Below, piece after piece: positions 1-7,500 of a DNA stretch of 64,000 nucleotides. Every line of letters begins with the position of its first letter. Positions within the stretch are counted from its first letter, which is position 1. The translations under genes were made by a program, and so were the position numbers. Source of the DNA: Faecalicatena contorta (GTDB lineage: Bacteria > Bacillota > Clostridia > Lachnospirales > Lachnospiraceae); assembly GCF_003149105.1 (NCBI RefSeq), contig NZ_QGDS01000002.1, positions 1 to 64,000 of the forward strand, read 5' to 3'. Under the pieces are notes generated by a model. It saw only the letters and a program-made list of their open reading frames with translations. It did not search any database and was not told the origin of the DNA.

Positions 1-113
1 AATCCAGAATAATCATTTGTAAAAGAAAAAGGTTTAACAAGAATCTCGCCATCTGAATTCATGATAGATGCGAAATGTGTTTGCTTGGCGATATCGATGC
101 CAACATAGAACAT
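1..113 (-). mobile_element. IS110-family transposase, N-terminal fragment (runs off window)
   Basis: Read on the minus strand, an ATG at 113 opens a frame that stays open to the window edge. It begins MFYVGIDIAKQTHFASIMNS, which is the start typical of IS110-family DEDD transposases (the first catalytic Asp lies in GIDIAK). Only about 37 residues are visible. A weak AAGGAG-like site lies just upstream (about 119-125 on the minus strand). IS110 elements use a structured bridge RNA encoded in a non-coding element end, so the AT-rich DNA from 114 to about 300 may be the element's left end. Whether the element is intact cannot be judged here. Confidence 0.8.
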
Positions 114-369
114 AAAATCAACTCCTTTGTAATAAAATCACTGTGTTTATCCACCTAGTTTTATCATCATAAACTTGCGTGAAATGAAAGTTCAAAGACT
201 TATCCAACTATAAATGATTTAGATAAAACTGTGGCAATACACTCCTTAAAATAGTCAAAGCTATAAGATAAAATAAAAAGTCCACAGTGTTACTATTGAT
301 TATAACAAAGTTAAAGCGAAAGGAGAGTATTGATGTATTTAGTTACAAATACATCATACAAGAGGCAAA
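114..369. other. AT-rich non-coding region: IS110 element end, possible bridge RNA, plus hairpin
   Basis: No gene is seen. Inverted repeats include ACTGTGG near 228 with CCACAGT near 282, and a 10-bp stem TGATGTATTT (331-340) with AAATACATCA (347-356). The part next to the transposase start is where IS110-group elements encode their bridge RNA, which would be transcribed on the minus strand. The element boundary was not located. The hairpin at 331-356 lies just before the next gene's ribosome site. Confidence 0.35.
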
Positions 370-1584
370 ATGAATAAAAAAGGTAAGGAAATTAATAATG
401 TTGTTTTCAGTAACTTTTTAAATGTGAAGTATTTACCGGAAGAAGATTTGTACTTATATAAGAAAGAGCCGGCCAAGTATAAATTTAATGTTATAGGAGC
501 GGGAATGATTGCCCAGGAGCATATGAGAGTGACGATGCTGGAAGGAAGAGGGATCATTCACGGGATTTATGACAGGAGCCAGTATAGTATAAACCAGGCC
601 CAAAAGATGTTTGGTGAATTATATCCGGATATTAATTTAAAGGTTTATGAGGACTTAACTTCAGCGTGTAATGACCCGGAAGTTGACGGATTGATTATAT
701 GTACACCTAACTATGCACATATGGAGATTGTAAGAGAAGCGGTTAAGTCAGGTAAACATATTTTAATGGAAAAGCCCATGGTTACAACATTAGAAGATGC
801 TTATGAGATGAAGAAGATAGCTGAGAGCTATAAAGCTACATTTCAAGTAGGATTACAATATCGTTATAAAGCTATTTACACTGAAGCGAGGAAAGAGGCA
901 CTGGATAACAAGGCATTAGGTGACATTAAGACGATATCGATTGTTGAACACAGAGTTCCGTTTCTTGACAAAGTTGACCAGTGGAATAAATTTTCGGAAT
1001 ATTCTGGAGGAACACTGGTAGAAAAATGCTGCCACTACTTTGATTTATTTAATCTTTTTGCTCAGTCAAACCCCAAGTATGTCTATGCTGTAGGTGGCCA
1101 GAATGTCAATTTTGTGGATTTTGAGTATAAAGGAAAGAAATCAGATATTTTAGATAATGCAATTGTAACGGTTGTCTATGAAAATGGTGTGAAATGTAGT
1201 TTCAATCTGTGTATGTTTGCACCTATGTTTTATGAAGAGATTACCATTTGCGGAGACGAAGGACGAATCCGTGCGTATGAAAATGAGAATTATTTACCTG
1301 AAGAAGGCAGTCAGACTCATTTTGAAATGATGTGTGCAACGCACAGACCGAGTGTTATCTCTACACCATGTTACCCTAAAATAATTCAGTCAAGCGGGCA
1401 TACTGGCGGAACATACTTCGAGCATAGATATTTTATAGATAATATTGAGGGAAAAGAGACAGATACCGCGACAATTGAGGAGGGATTCTGGTCAGTTGTT
1501 GTTGGAATAGCAGCAGAGGAATCTGCTTTAACCGGGGAAATCGTATATATTGATGAGCTCCTGGCTAAGTATGAAAACCAGTAA
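370..1584 (+). CDS. Gfo/Idh/MocA family oxidoreductase
   Basis: A 404-residue NAD(P)-dependent sugar/inositol-type dehydrogenase. After an unusual ~37-residue N-terminal extension, the Rossmann fold begins at KFNVIGAGMIAQEH. The family EKP motif (HILMEKPMV, about residues 130-138) supplies the catalytic lysine. A later GGTLVEKCCHYFDLF segment carries the conserved His/Asp of the C-terminal substrate domain. The ATG at 370 follows AGAGG with normal spacing. The gene stands alone between an IS110 end and a surface-protein gene, so no pathway partner indicates the substrate. Inositol, N-acetyl sugars or other polyols are all possible. Confidence 0.85.
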   Translation: MNKKGKEINNVVFSNFLNVKYLPEEDLYLYKKEPAKYKFNVIGAGMIAQEHMRVTMLEGRGIIHGIYDRSQYSINQAQKMFGELYPDINLKVYEDLTSACNDPEVDGLIICTPNYAHMEIVREAVKSGKHILMEKPMVTTLEDAYEMKKIAESYKATFQVGLQYRYKAIYTEARKEALDNKALGDIKTISIVEHRVPFLDKVDQWNKFSEYSGGTLVEKCCHYFDLFNLFAQSNPKYVYAVGGQNVNFVDFEYKGKKSDILDNAIVTVVYENGVKCSFNLCMFAPMFYEEITICGDEGRIRAYENENYLPEEGSQTHFEMMCATHRPSVISTPCYPKIIQSSGHTGGTYFEHRYFIDNIEGKETDTATIEEGFWSVVVGIAAEESALTGEIVYIDELLAKYENQ

Positions 1585-1639
1585 TCAGTAAACGGCAAAA
1601 CCCTTTTCATTGATGACATGGCACTGAAAGCCCGTGCAC

Positions 1640-1690
1640 TGGACGAGAATCCCGGCACAGACAAGTAAAGTCTGGATGGGAGAAGATATG
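1640..1690 (+). promoter_or_regulatory. Orphan 3' half of an FMN riboswitch aptamer (remnant)
   Basis: The segment GTAAAGTCTGGATGGGAGAA (1665-1684) matches the conserved 3' part of the FMN (RFN) aptamer. An intact copy is present at 40738-40857 for comparison. The preceding ACTGG...CCGGC resembles the aptamer's last side stem, but the 5' half (GGGTCGGGTG...CGGCGGT) is absent. It is directly followed by a strong hairpin at 1696-1731. No flavin gene follows. This looks like a decayed or rearranged riboswitch-terminator unit. Confidence 0.5.
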
Positions 1691-1695
1691 AACAA

Positions 1696-1731
1696 GAACA
1701 CCCTGCTTGTTTGCTCACAAGCAGGGTGTTC
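1696..1731 (+). terminator. 15-bp perfect stem-loop, likely terminator
   Basis: GAACACCCTGCTTGT (1696-1710) pairs perfectly with 1717-1731 across a 6-base loop. There is no good T-run on either side, so it may be a former riboswitch expression platform or a bidirectional transcription stop between the convergent oxidoreductase and surface-protein genes. Confidence 0.55.
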
Positions 1732-1824
1732 TAAATCCAGCGTCGTATCCTATGGAGTGAATATGAAAAGCTATATTGTTTCCTGGTTTTGCTAAATGGA
1801 TTTGTCAGAATTCTTATTATTAAA

Positions 1825-3012
1825 TTAACTCTTTACCCATTTTTTCTTGCGCAATAAAGTCAGTGTAATCATACCTGAAACCAATATACCACAGAGCAGC
1901 CACAAAAGCAGATGTCTGGAAGCGCTATCATTGGTTTTCGGTATATCGTTCAGATCTAGGGATCCGGTCGGGATTTTTTCATCCTCAATTTTAACGTAAT
2001 TATTGCCGTTTCCACTGCCGCTGTTTTCGCCATTGCCGTTTCCACCGCCGCTGTTTTCGCCATTGCCATTTCCACCGCCGCTGTTTTCGCCATTGCCGTT
2101 TCCGCCGCCGCTGTTTCCGCCATCGTTTTCTTTCTCCCAGGCGGCCCACAAAGTTGTGTTGTCCTTCACGGTGTCGGTTTCAAAGTTCCAGAATACCGGA
2201 TTGCCGTCCTCATCCTCAAAAGCGTACCAGCCCTTGAAGAGGTATCCGTCACGTGTGGGGTCAGCGGGCTTGCCGGTGACTTTACTCCCAATGGGGACTG
2301 TCACTTTGAAGAAGTCGTTATATCCCGTCTTGCCGTCGTCCGGGTCAAAGGCTACAATACAGCCTTTTTCCCAAGCGGCCCACAGGGTCGTATTATCCTG
2401 CACGGTGTCGGTTTCAAAGTTCCAGAATACCGGATTGCCGTCCCCATCCTCAAAAGCGTACCAGCCCTTGAAGAGGTATCCGTCACGTGTGGGGTCAGCG
2501 GGCTTGCCGGTGACTTTACTCCCAATGGGGACTGTCACTTTGAAGAAGTCGCTATATCCCGTCTTGCCGTCATCCGGGTCGAAGGCTACAATACAGCCTT
2601 TCTCCCAGGCGGCCCACAAAGTTGTGTTGTCCTGCACGGTATCGGTTTCAAAGTTCCAGAATACCGGATTGCCGTCCTCATTCTCAAAAGCGTACCAGCC
2701 CTTGAAGAGGTATCCGTCACGTGTGGGGTCAGCAGGCTTGCCGGTGACTTTACTCCCAATGGGGACTGTCACTTTGAAGAAGTCGCTATATCCCGTCTTG
2801 CCGTCGTCCGGGTCGAAGGCTACAATACAGCCCTCATTTTCGTCTTCACCAACATCGGTTTGATTGTTGGTTTCGGTTTCTTTCATCATGGTAACGGGAA
2901 CAGATTCGGTTTCCGCTGCCAATACTTGCACTTGTAATATTCCGCAGATCAAAACTACGGCTAAAAGCAGGCTCATGAATTTGCTGCTTTTACGACGTGT
3001 CTTTTTACACAT
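1825..3012 (-). CDS. Surface protein with three InlB/Flg_new-type repeats and a sortase-like tail
   Basis: A 395-residue secreted, probably wall-anchored protein. An N-terminal signal peptide (basic start, hydrophobic core about residues 13-32, ending LAAETES) is followed by an acidic linker. Three 78-residue tandem repeats follow, each from GCIVAFDPDDGKTGY to TLWAAWEK with the GYLFKGWY motif of Listeria-Bacteroides (InlB B-type) repeats. Next come four GGGNGNGENS-type Gly/Asn repeats. The C-terminus has IPKTND, a hydrophobic helix and RKKKW, the layout of a sortase signal with Asn in place of the usual Gly. AGGGAGG lies upstream of the ATG. Ligand unknown; adhesion or host interaction is inference. 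Confidence 0.75.
   Translation of the reverse strand: MCKKTRRKSSKFMSLLLAVVLICGILQVQVLAAETESVPVTMMKETETNNQTDVGEDENEGCIVAFDPDDGKTGYSDFFKVTVPIGSKVTGKPADPTRDGYLFKGWYAFENEDGNPVFWNFETDTVQDNTTLWAAWEKGCIVAFDPDDGKTGYSDFFKVTVPIGSKVTGKPADPTRDGYLFKGWYAFEDGDGNPVFWNFETDTVQDNTTLWAAWEKGCIVAFDPDDGKTGYNDFFKVTVPIGSKVTGKPADPTRDGYLFKGWYAFEDEDGNPVFWNFETDTVKDNTTLWAAWEKENDGGNSGGGNGNGENSGGGNGNGENSGGGNGNGENSGSGNGNNYVKIEDEKIPTGSLDLNDIPKTNDSASRHLLLWLLCGILVSGMITLTLLRKKKWVKS
2131..2832 (-). repeat. Three 234-bp tandem repeats within the surface-protein gene
   Basis: Units at 2599-2832, 2365-2598 and 2131-2364 (protein order) are each exactly 234 bp and differ at only a few bases. This indicates recent expansion or gene-conversion homogenisation. 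Copy number could vary between strains by slippage or recombination. Confidence 0.9.
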
Positions 3013-3084
3013 ATGCTTTCCTCCCTATTAATATTAAATCTCATTGGCTTAATTGCATTTTGAAAATATGCCTCAAATACAGCT

Positions 3085-3531
3085 CTATACTGTGGAATCC
3101 ATCGTTTCCTTGATGGGACCGGGCTGCTTTTCATCACATAAATCACTGATTCTCACGCTCTTCAACGTATCAATCATTTGATTCTGAAGCGCTTCAAGTG
3201 TCTTATGGACCGGGCATATCTGCGTGGCGTTTCTGCTGCAAAAGCCGTCTTCCTCAAGGCATCGGTTGATGCGGATGTCGCCCTCCATCACTGTAACGAT
3301 ATCGTACAGAGTGATATCTGCCGCATTTTTCGAAATGCAGTATCCTCCGCCTGGGCCCTGTATGGACTCTAGGAAACCCGCCATCCTGATTTTGTATGCA
3401 ACTTTATTGAAATAGCTGTAGGTTATGCCCAATTCCTTTGCCGCTACTTCAGCCGTTGACACCTGACCTTCCCGCTGCGCCATAAACAAGAGCATTCGAA
3501 TCGCATAGTCCGTTGTAATCTGAAATCGCAT
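3085..3531 (-). CDS. Rrf2-family transcriptional regulator with Fe-S-type cysteines
   Basis: A 148-residue winged-helix regulator beginning MRFQITTDYAIRMLLFMAQ, with the family's GPGGGYCISK wing. The C-terminal half carries three cysteines spaced C-x6-C-x7-C (RCLEEDGFCSRNATQICPVH). This matches the cluster-binding layout of IscR/NsrR-type proteins, so a redox-, iron- or NO-sensing Fe-S cluster is likely. The gene is transcribed away from a ferritin gene, which makes iron or oxidative control plausible. It differs from the second Rrf2 protein in this window (24407-24853), which lacks these cysteines. Confidence 0.85.
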   Translation of the reverse strand: MRFQITTDYAIRMLLFMAQREGQVSTAEVAAKELGITYSYFNKVAYKIRMAGFLESIQGPGGGYCISKNAADITLYDIVTVMEGDIRINRCLEEDGFCSRNATQICPVHKTLEALQNQMIDTLKSVRISDLCDEKQPGPIKETMDSTV

Positions 3532-3914
3532 GGTATCTCCTCCTTATTTGGATATGATTTACTTCCCATGGAAAGTATAATTTAAAACTGGCTGCTTGGC
3601 ATACTCATGTACTTAATTGAAGTTTTCATGTATGGAATTTGGATTTTAAAACGAAAATGACTCTGAACCTTCTCATTTATTACCTGAATTTACCATTGTG
3701 TTATTATAGTAATAATTACTATTTTTATATTTGGATATTGCAGAAAGGTAGTTGTGATGATATAATATAACCACTGGAAATATTAGGAGAATACGATACT
3801 GTTGTATGTCCGGTTTACAAAACATTGCCATCCAATTTTGAAGTGTTATAATTAAAGTTAGAAGATACTAACGGGCATTTGTATCGCAGATATTTATTTG
3901 AAGGAGGGATATTT
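3532..3914. other. Divergent intergenic region between Rrf2 regulator and ferritin
   Basis: About 380 AT-rich bases without an ORF. It carries the ferritin promoter (TTGCCA 3825-3830, TATAAT 3847-3852) and an AT-rich stretch around 3740-3770. No clear palindromic operator was identified by eye. Confidence 0.5.
3825..3852 (+). promoter_or_regulatory. Predicted sigma-A promoter of ferritin gene
   Basis: TTGCCA at 3825-3830 and a perfect TATAAT at 3847-3852, separated by 16 bp, about 60 bases before the ferritin start codon. Confidence 0.6.
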
Positions 3915-4424
3915 ATGGATAAAAAAGTATTAGATTTATTGAATCAACAGATCAACAAGGAATTGTATTCCGCTTACCTGTACCTGGATGTGGCAAATTT
4001 TTATACCTCAAAAGGGTTGGATGGCTTTGCCAACTGGTTTGAAGTTCAGGCGAAAGAAGAGCAGGATCACGCTATGCTAATATATCAGTATCTGCACAAC
4101 AATAACCAGGATGTTGTTCTGGAGGCTATAGGCAAACCGGATCAGGTTTATAAAGAACTGATAGACCCGCTGAAAGCAGCTCTGGTACATGAGGAGTATG
4201 TAACATCACTTATTCATAACATCTATGGGGCGGCGCAATCCGTAAATGATTTCCGTACAGTACAGTTTTTGGACTGGTTCGTAAAAGAACAAGGGGAAGA
4301 AGAGAAAAATTCTACTGATTTGATTACGAAGATGGAGTTGTTCGGGAGCGAGGCAAAAGGACTTTATATGCTGGATGCTGAACTGAAGACAAGAGTTTAT
4401 GCAGCACCTTCACTTGTTTTGTAA
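3915..4424 (+). CDS. ftnA: Ferritin (non-haem iron storage)
   Basis: A 169-residue four-helix ferritin that oxidises Fe(II) and stores it in a 24-subunit shell. Ferroxidase-centre residues are visible: Glu in INKELYSAY, E and H in KEEQDHA, Glu in LVHEEYV and Gln in FVKEQGEEE. The start at 3915 was chosen because AAGGAGG (3901-3907) sits correctly before it; an in-frame ATG 12 codons upstream lacks a ribosome site. A terminator follows the gene. The divergent Fe-S-type Rrf2 gene may control it. Confidence 0.93.
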   Translation: MDKKVLDLLNQQINKELYSAYLYLDVANFYTSKGLDGFANWFEVQAKEEQDHAMLIYQYLHNNNQDVVLEAIGKPDQVYKELIDPLKAALVHEEYVTSLIHNIYGAAQSVNDFRTVQFLDWFVKEQGEEEKNSTDLITKMELFGSEAKGLYMLDAELKTRVYAAPSLVL

Positions 4425-4438
4425 GTGGATACATCTTA

Positions 4439-4482
4439 ACGCAGGGCAGTTCCCAATGTGAGTGGGCTGCCCTGCGTTTTAT
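4439..4482 (+). terminator. Intrinsic terminator after ferritin
   Basis: ACGCAGGGCAG (4439-4449) pairs with CTGCCCTGCGT (4467-4477) and is followed by a T-run. Confidence 0.85.
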
Positions 4483-4520
4483 ATTAATTGGAAAATTACG
4501 TTTCCTATTGCGTAAAAACT
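4483..4520. repeat. Short copy of dispersed GGAAA...TTTCC intergenic element
   Basis: TTGGAAAATTACGTTTCCTA followed by a GCGTAAAAAC tail resembles the short inverted-repeat module seen before 16.13, 40.95, 45.85, 57.24 and 63.95 kb. It is degenerate. Confidence 0.35.
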
Positions 4521-4576
4521 TCTGTAGAAGGAAGATACCATCAGGTGATCCTACATTTTGGAAAAGGGGTGGGAGA

Positions 4577-7500
4577 ATGGAAGACAGTTCGGGACAGTAC
4601 AAAATACAGGAGTGCCTGTGCTCATCAAGAAGCAGCATAATATACAAGGCTGTGGATTCCCAGACAGGGGATATTGTAATTTTAAAAACGATGAGTGATA
4701 AAGCCTTGAATTCGAAAGGATTGGCAAGGCTCAAGAATGAATATGTTCTTTTATCTAAGCTGAAAAGCAACTTTGTGCCTCAAATTGTTGATTTTATAAA
4801 AATAGATGAAGATTTCTTTTTAGCTTCAAAATATATAAGAGGGATTGCTCTGTCTCAATATATAAAGACCCATGAAATAACTATCAGAGAGTTTCTTTTG
4901 TTGGCCCGGGATATTGTGAAGGGGCTTTCGGATATCCATAGAGCGGGAATCATCCACAAGGATTTGAATCCTTTCAATATCCTTTATGATGATCAGACCG
5001 GCAGAGTGGCAATTATGGATTTTGGGCTTTCGGCAGAATTTTCTTTTGAAAAGCCATTGATGATAGATGTGGCGGCTTCGGAAGGCACACTTTACTATAT
5101 TTCTCCGGAACAGACTGGCAGGATGAACCGTGCCATTGATTTTCGGACAGATTTTTATTCGCTGGGTGTTACATTTTTTGAAATACTTTGCGGTACCCGT
5201 CCTTTTAAGTCAGAAAGTCCGGCAGAACTTATCTATGATCATGTGGCCAGAGTTCCTGTTTCCGCAAGGGAAGTTAATTCTAAAGTGCCGGATACAATAT
5301 CTAAAATGATTGCTAAGCTTATGGCAAAGATGCCCGAAGACAGATACATGAGTACAGAAGGGATTTTGTTTGACCTGGGGCAGTGTATCACTACATATAA
5401 CATATATGGCGAAATCCCTGACTTTGAACTGGGAGTTGGCGATTATTCGGACCGTATTGAAATACCTCATAAGCTTTATGGGCGTGAGCGGGAGCTTGAA
5501 ACTTTAAGAGAAGCCTACGGCAGCATTTCACAGAACGGCAGATGTGCTGTTTTTATCAGCGGTCATTCGGGAGTCGGGAAAACTTCTTTGGTCGGAGAGT
5601 TTCAAAAGTCCATTGTTCAGTCGGGGGGGACTCTGCTCAGCGGGAAGTATGAGCAGTACCAAAGAAATATGCCGCACCACGTGCTTTTTCAGATAGTTAG
5701 AAATTTTTGCGACTTCATCCTTTCTGAAAGCGAGGAGCGGATTGCGGAGTGGAAAGTGTGTATTTCTGATGCACTTGGAGAAGATGCTTTCCTGTTTACA
5801 GATAAGGTTGAGCGTCTGGCATTGTTAATCGGGAAGATGCAGCCGCGGCCGGAGTTATCCTTTCTTGAGACGGGAACCAGATTCAAGGCGGCGATACATA
5901 GATTGCTTGCGGCGGTGGCATCACTGGAGCACCCGCTTGTTATCTTTTTAGATGATATCCAGCTCGTCAGTTCGGGAGGAATGGACATTCTGGAAGAAAG
6001 CATACAAAATGAAAACATCAGAGGTCTGATGCTTATATGCTGTTACCGTGACAATGAAGTGGACAGTAACCATCCGGTAACGCTCAGTCTGAACAAGCTG
6101 GTGAATCAGGAAGCAAATGTTCACTGTATCACGTTGTTTGGAATTAACCAGGAAGCTGTGGCCAAAATGCTGGCAGAGACATTGCACAGCAGCATTGAAA
6201 GTGTAACCGGGCTGGCCCGGGTTGTATATAATAAAACACTGGGAAATCCATTCTATATGAAACAGTTTCTAATGATCTGCCATATGAATGGGCTGATCCG
6301 GTTCAGCAGGTCAAAACGGGTCTGGGTGTGGGAAAAAGAGAATATAAACGCTTGTCCTGCGGAAGATAATGTAGTTGACTTTATTATACGGAATATGGAT
6401 CAGTTTTCGGAGGAAGCCATTGAACTGCTTTCATTTGGTGCGTGCAATGGCCGCAGTTTTTCTGTAGGCCTTCTTGCAAAACTTTCCGGGAAAAAATCAA
6501 AGAAAATATCTGAGATTTTGGGACGGCCCATATTTCTTGAAGTAATCTACCCTGTTCAGGGAGATGGGCTTCAGATGGAAAATATTTGTTTTCAATTTTC
6601 TCATGACCGGTTTCAGCAGGCCTTTTATACGATTTTATCGGAACGTAACAGGAGCCGTATACATTACATGCTTGCAAAGTATTATTCTGGATCTGAAAGC
6701 GGGGACAGCGGTGCCTCAGAAAAAAGGTTTCTTGTGGCAAACCACTATTCTAAAGCTTTTGGGATGATTGATTCCCCAATGGAAAAAAAGCATATTGCAC
6801 AAATTCTTTTGAAAGCTGCCCGGGCTGCCTGTCTTTTGTCAACTTATGAGATTGCACTAGGGTATCTGGAACAGATTATCGGACACTTAAATGAGATGGA
6901 GTCTGCCGGAGATGACTTTGGTTTCTCAGTTTATGCGGCATATCATCTGGTATTGTGCAGCCTTTCCAGATATGAGGATGCTGACCGGGTTTATCCATTA
7001 CTTGAAAAGCTGGCAGATTCTCCAATAGATCTTACAGATAATTGCTGTCTGCAGGCTGTGGGATTATCAAACCGGGGCGAGTACGGAAAAGCTTTCATGC
7101 TGGGTGTGGAATTGTTGGAAAAGCTGGGGGTATCATTTCCAAAAGAAATGCTGTATGAAACCATAAAGTCTGAAGTTGAGACATATTACACTGAGTGTGA
7201 AAAGATGAATTTTTTGGGGAAAGTGGATAAAATCGAAGCAGTGGATAAAAAAGAATCTGCGATCTCAAAAATCTTAAATAGAATATCTGCAGGTGGTTTC
7301 TTCCTAAATCCGCTGTATTCTGCCTGGGCTATTGTGACCAGCGCCAGGCGGAGCCTTATATACGGTTATACCCCGGAAGGGGTAATGCTGTATGCAAATC
7401 TGACCCTTGTTCTTGTGCCTTTTAAGAATGATTACAAGCTGTCCTATGCTATCGCAGATAAAGCAAGAAGATTGGCTGAAAAAGCCGGATATAAGAATGA

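Noticed and set aside
1594..1668. Short open stretch FIDDMALKARALDENPGTDK after the oxidoreductase
   Set aside because: No start codon or ribosome site, and its end overlaps the riboswitch-like segment; possibly a remnant but not supportable as a gene.
2003..2863. Long open frame on the plus strand opposite the surface-protein gene
   Set aside because: It is a Pro/Phe/Ser-rich mirror of the tandem repeats with no ribosome site; the minus-strand frame has a signal peptide, family repeats and an anchor.
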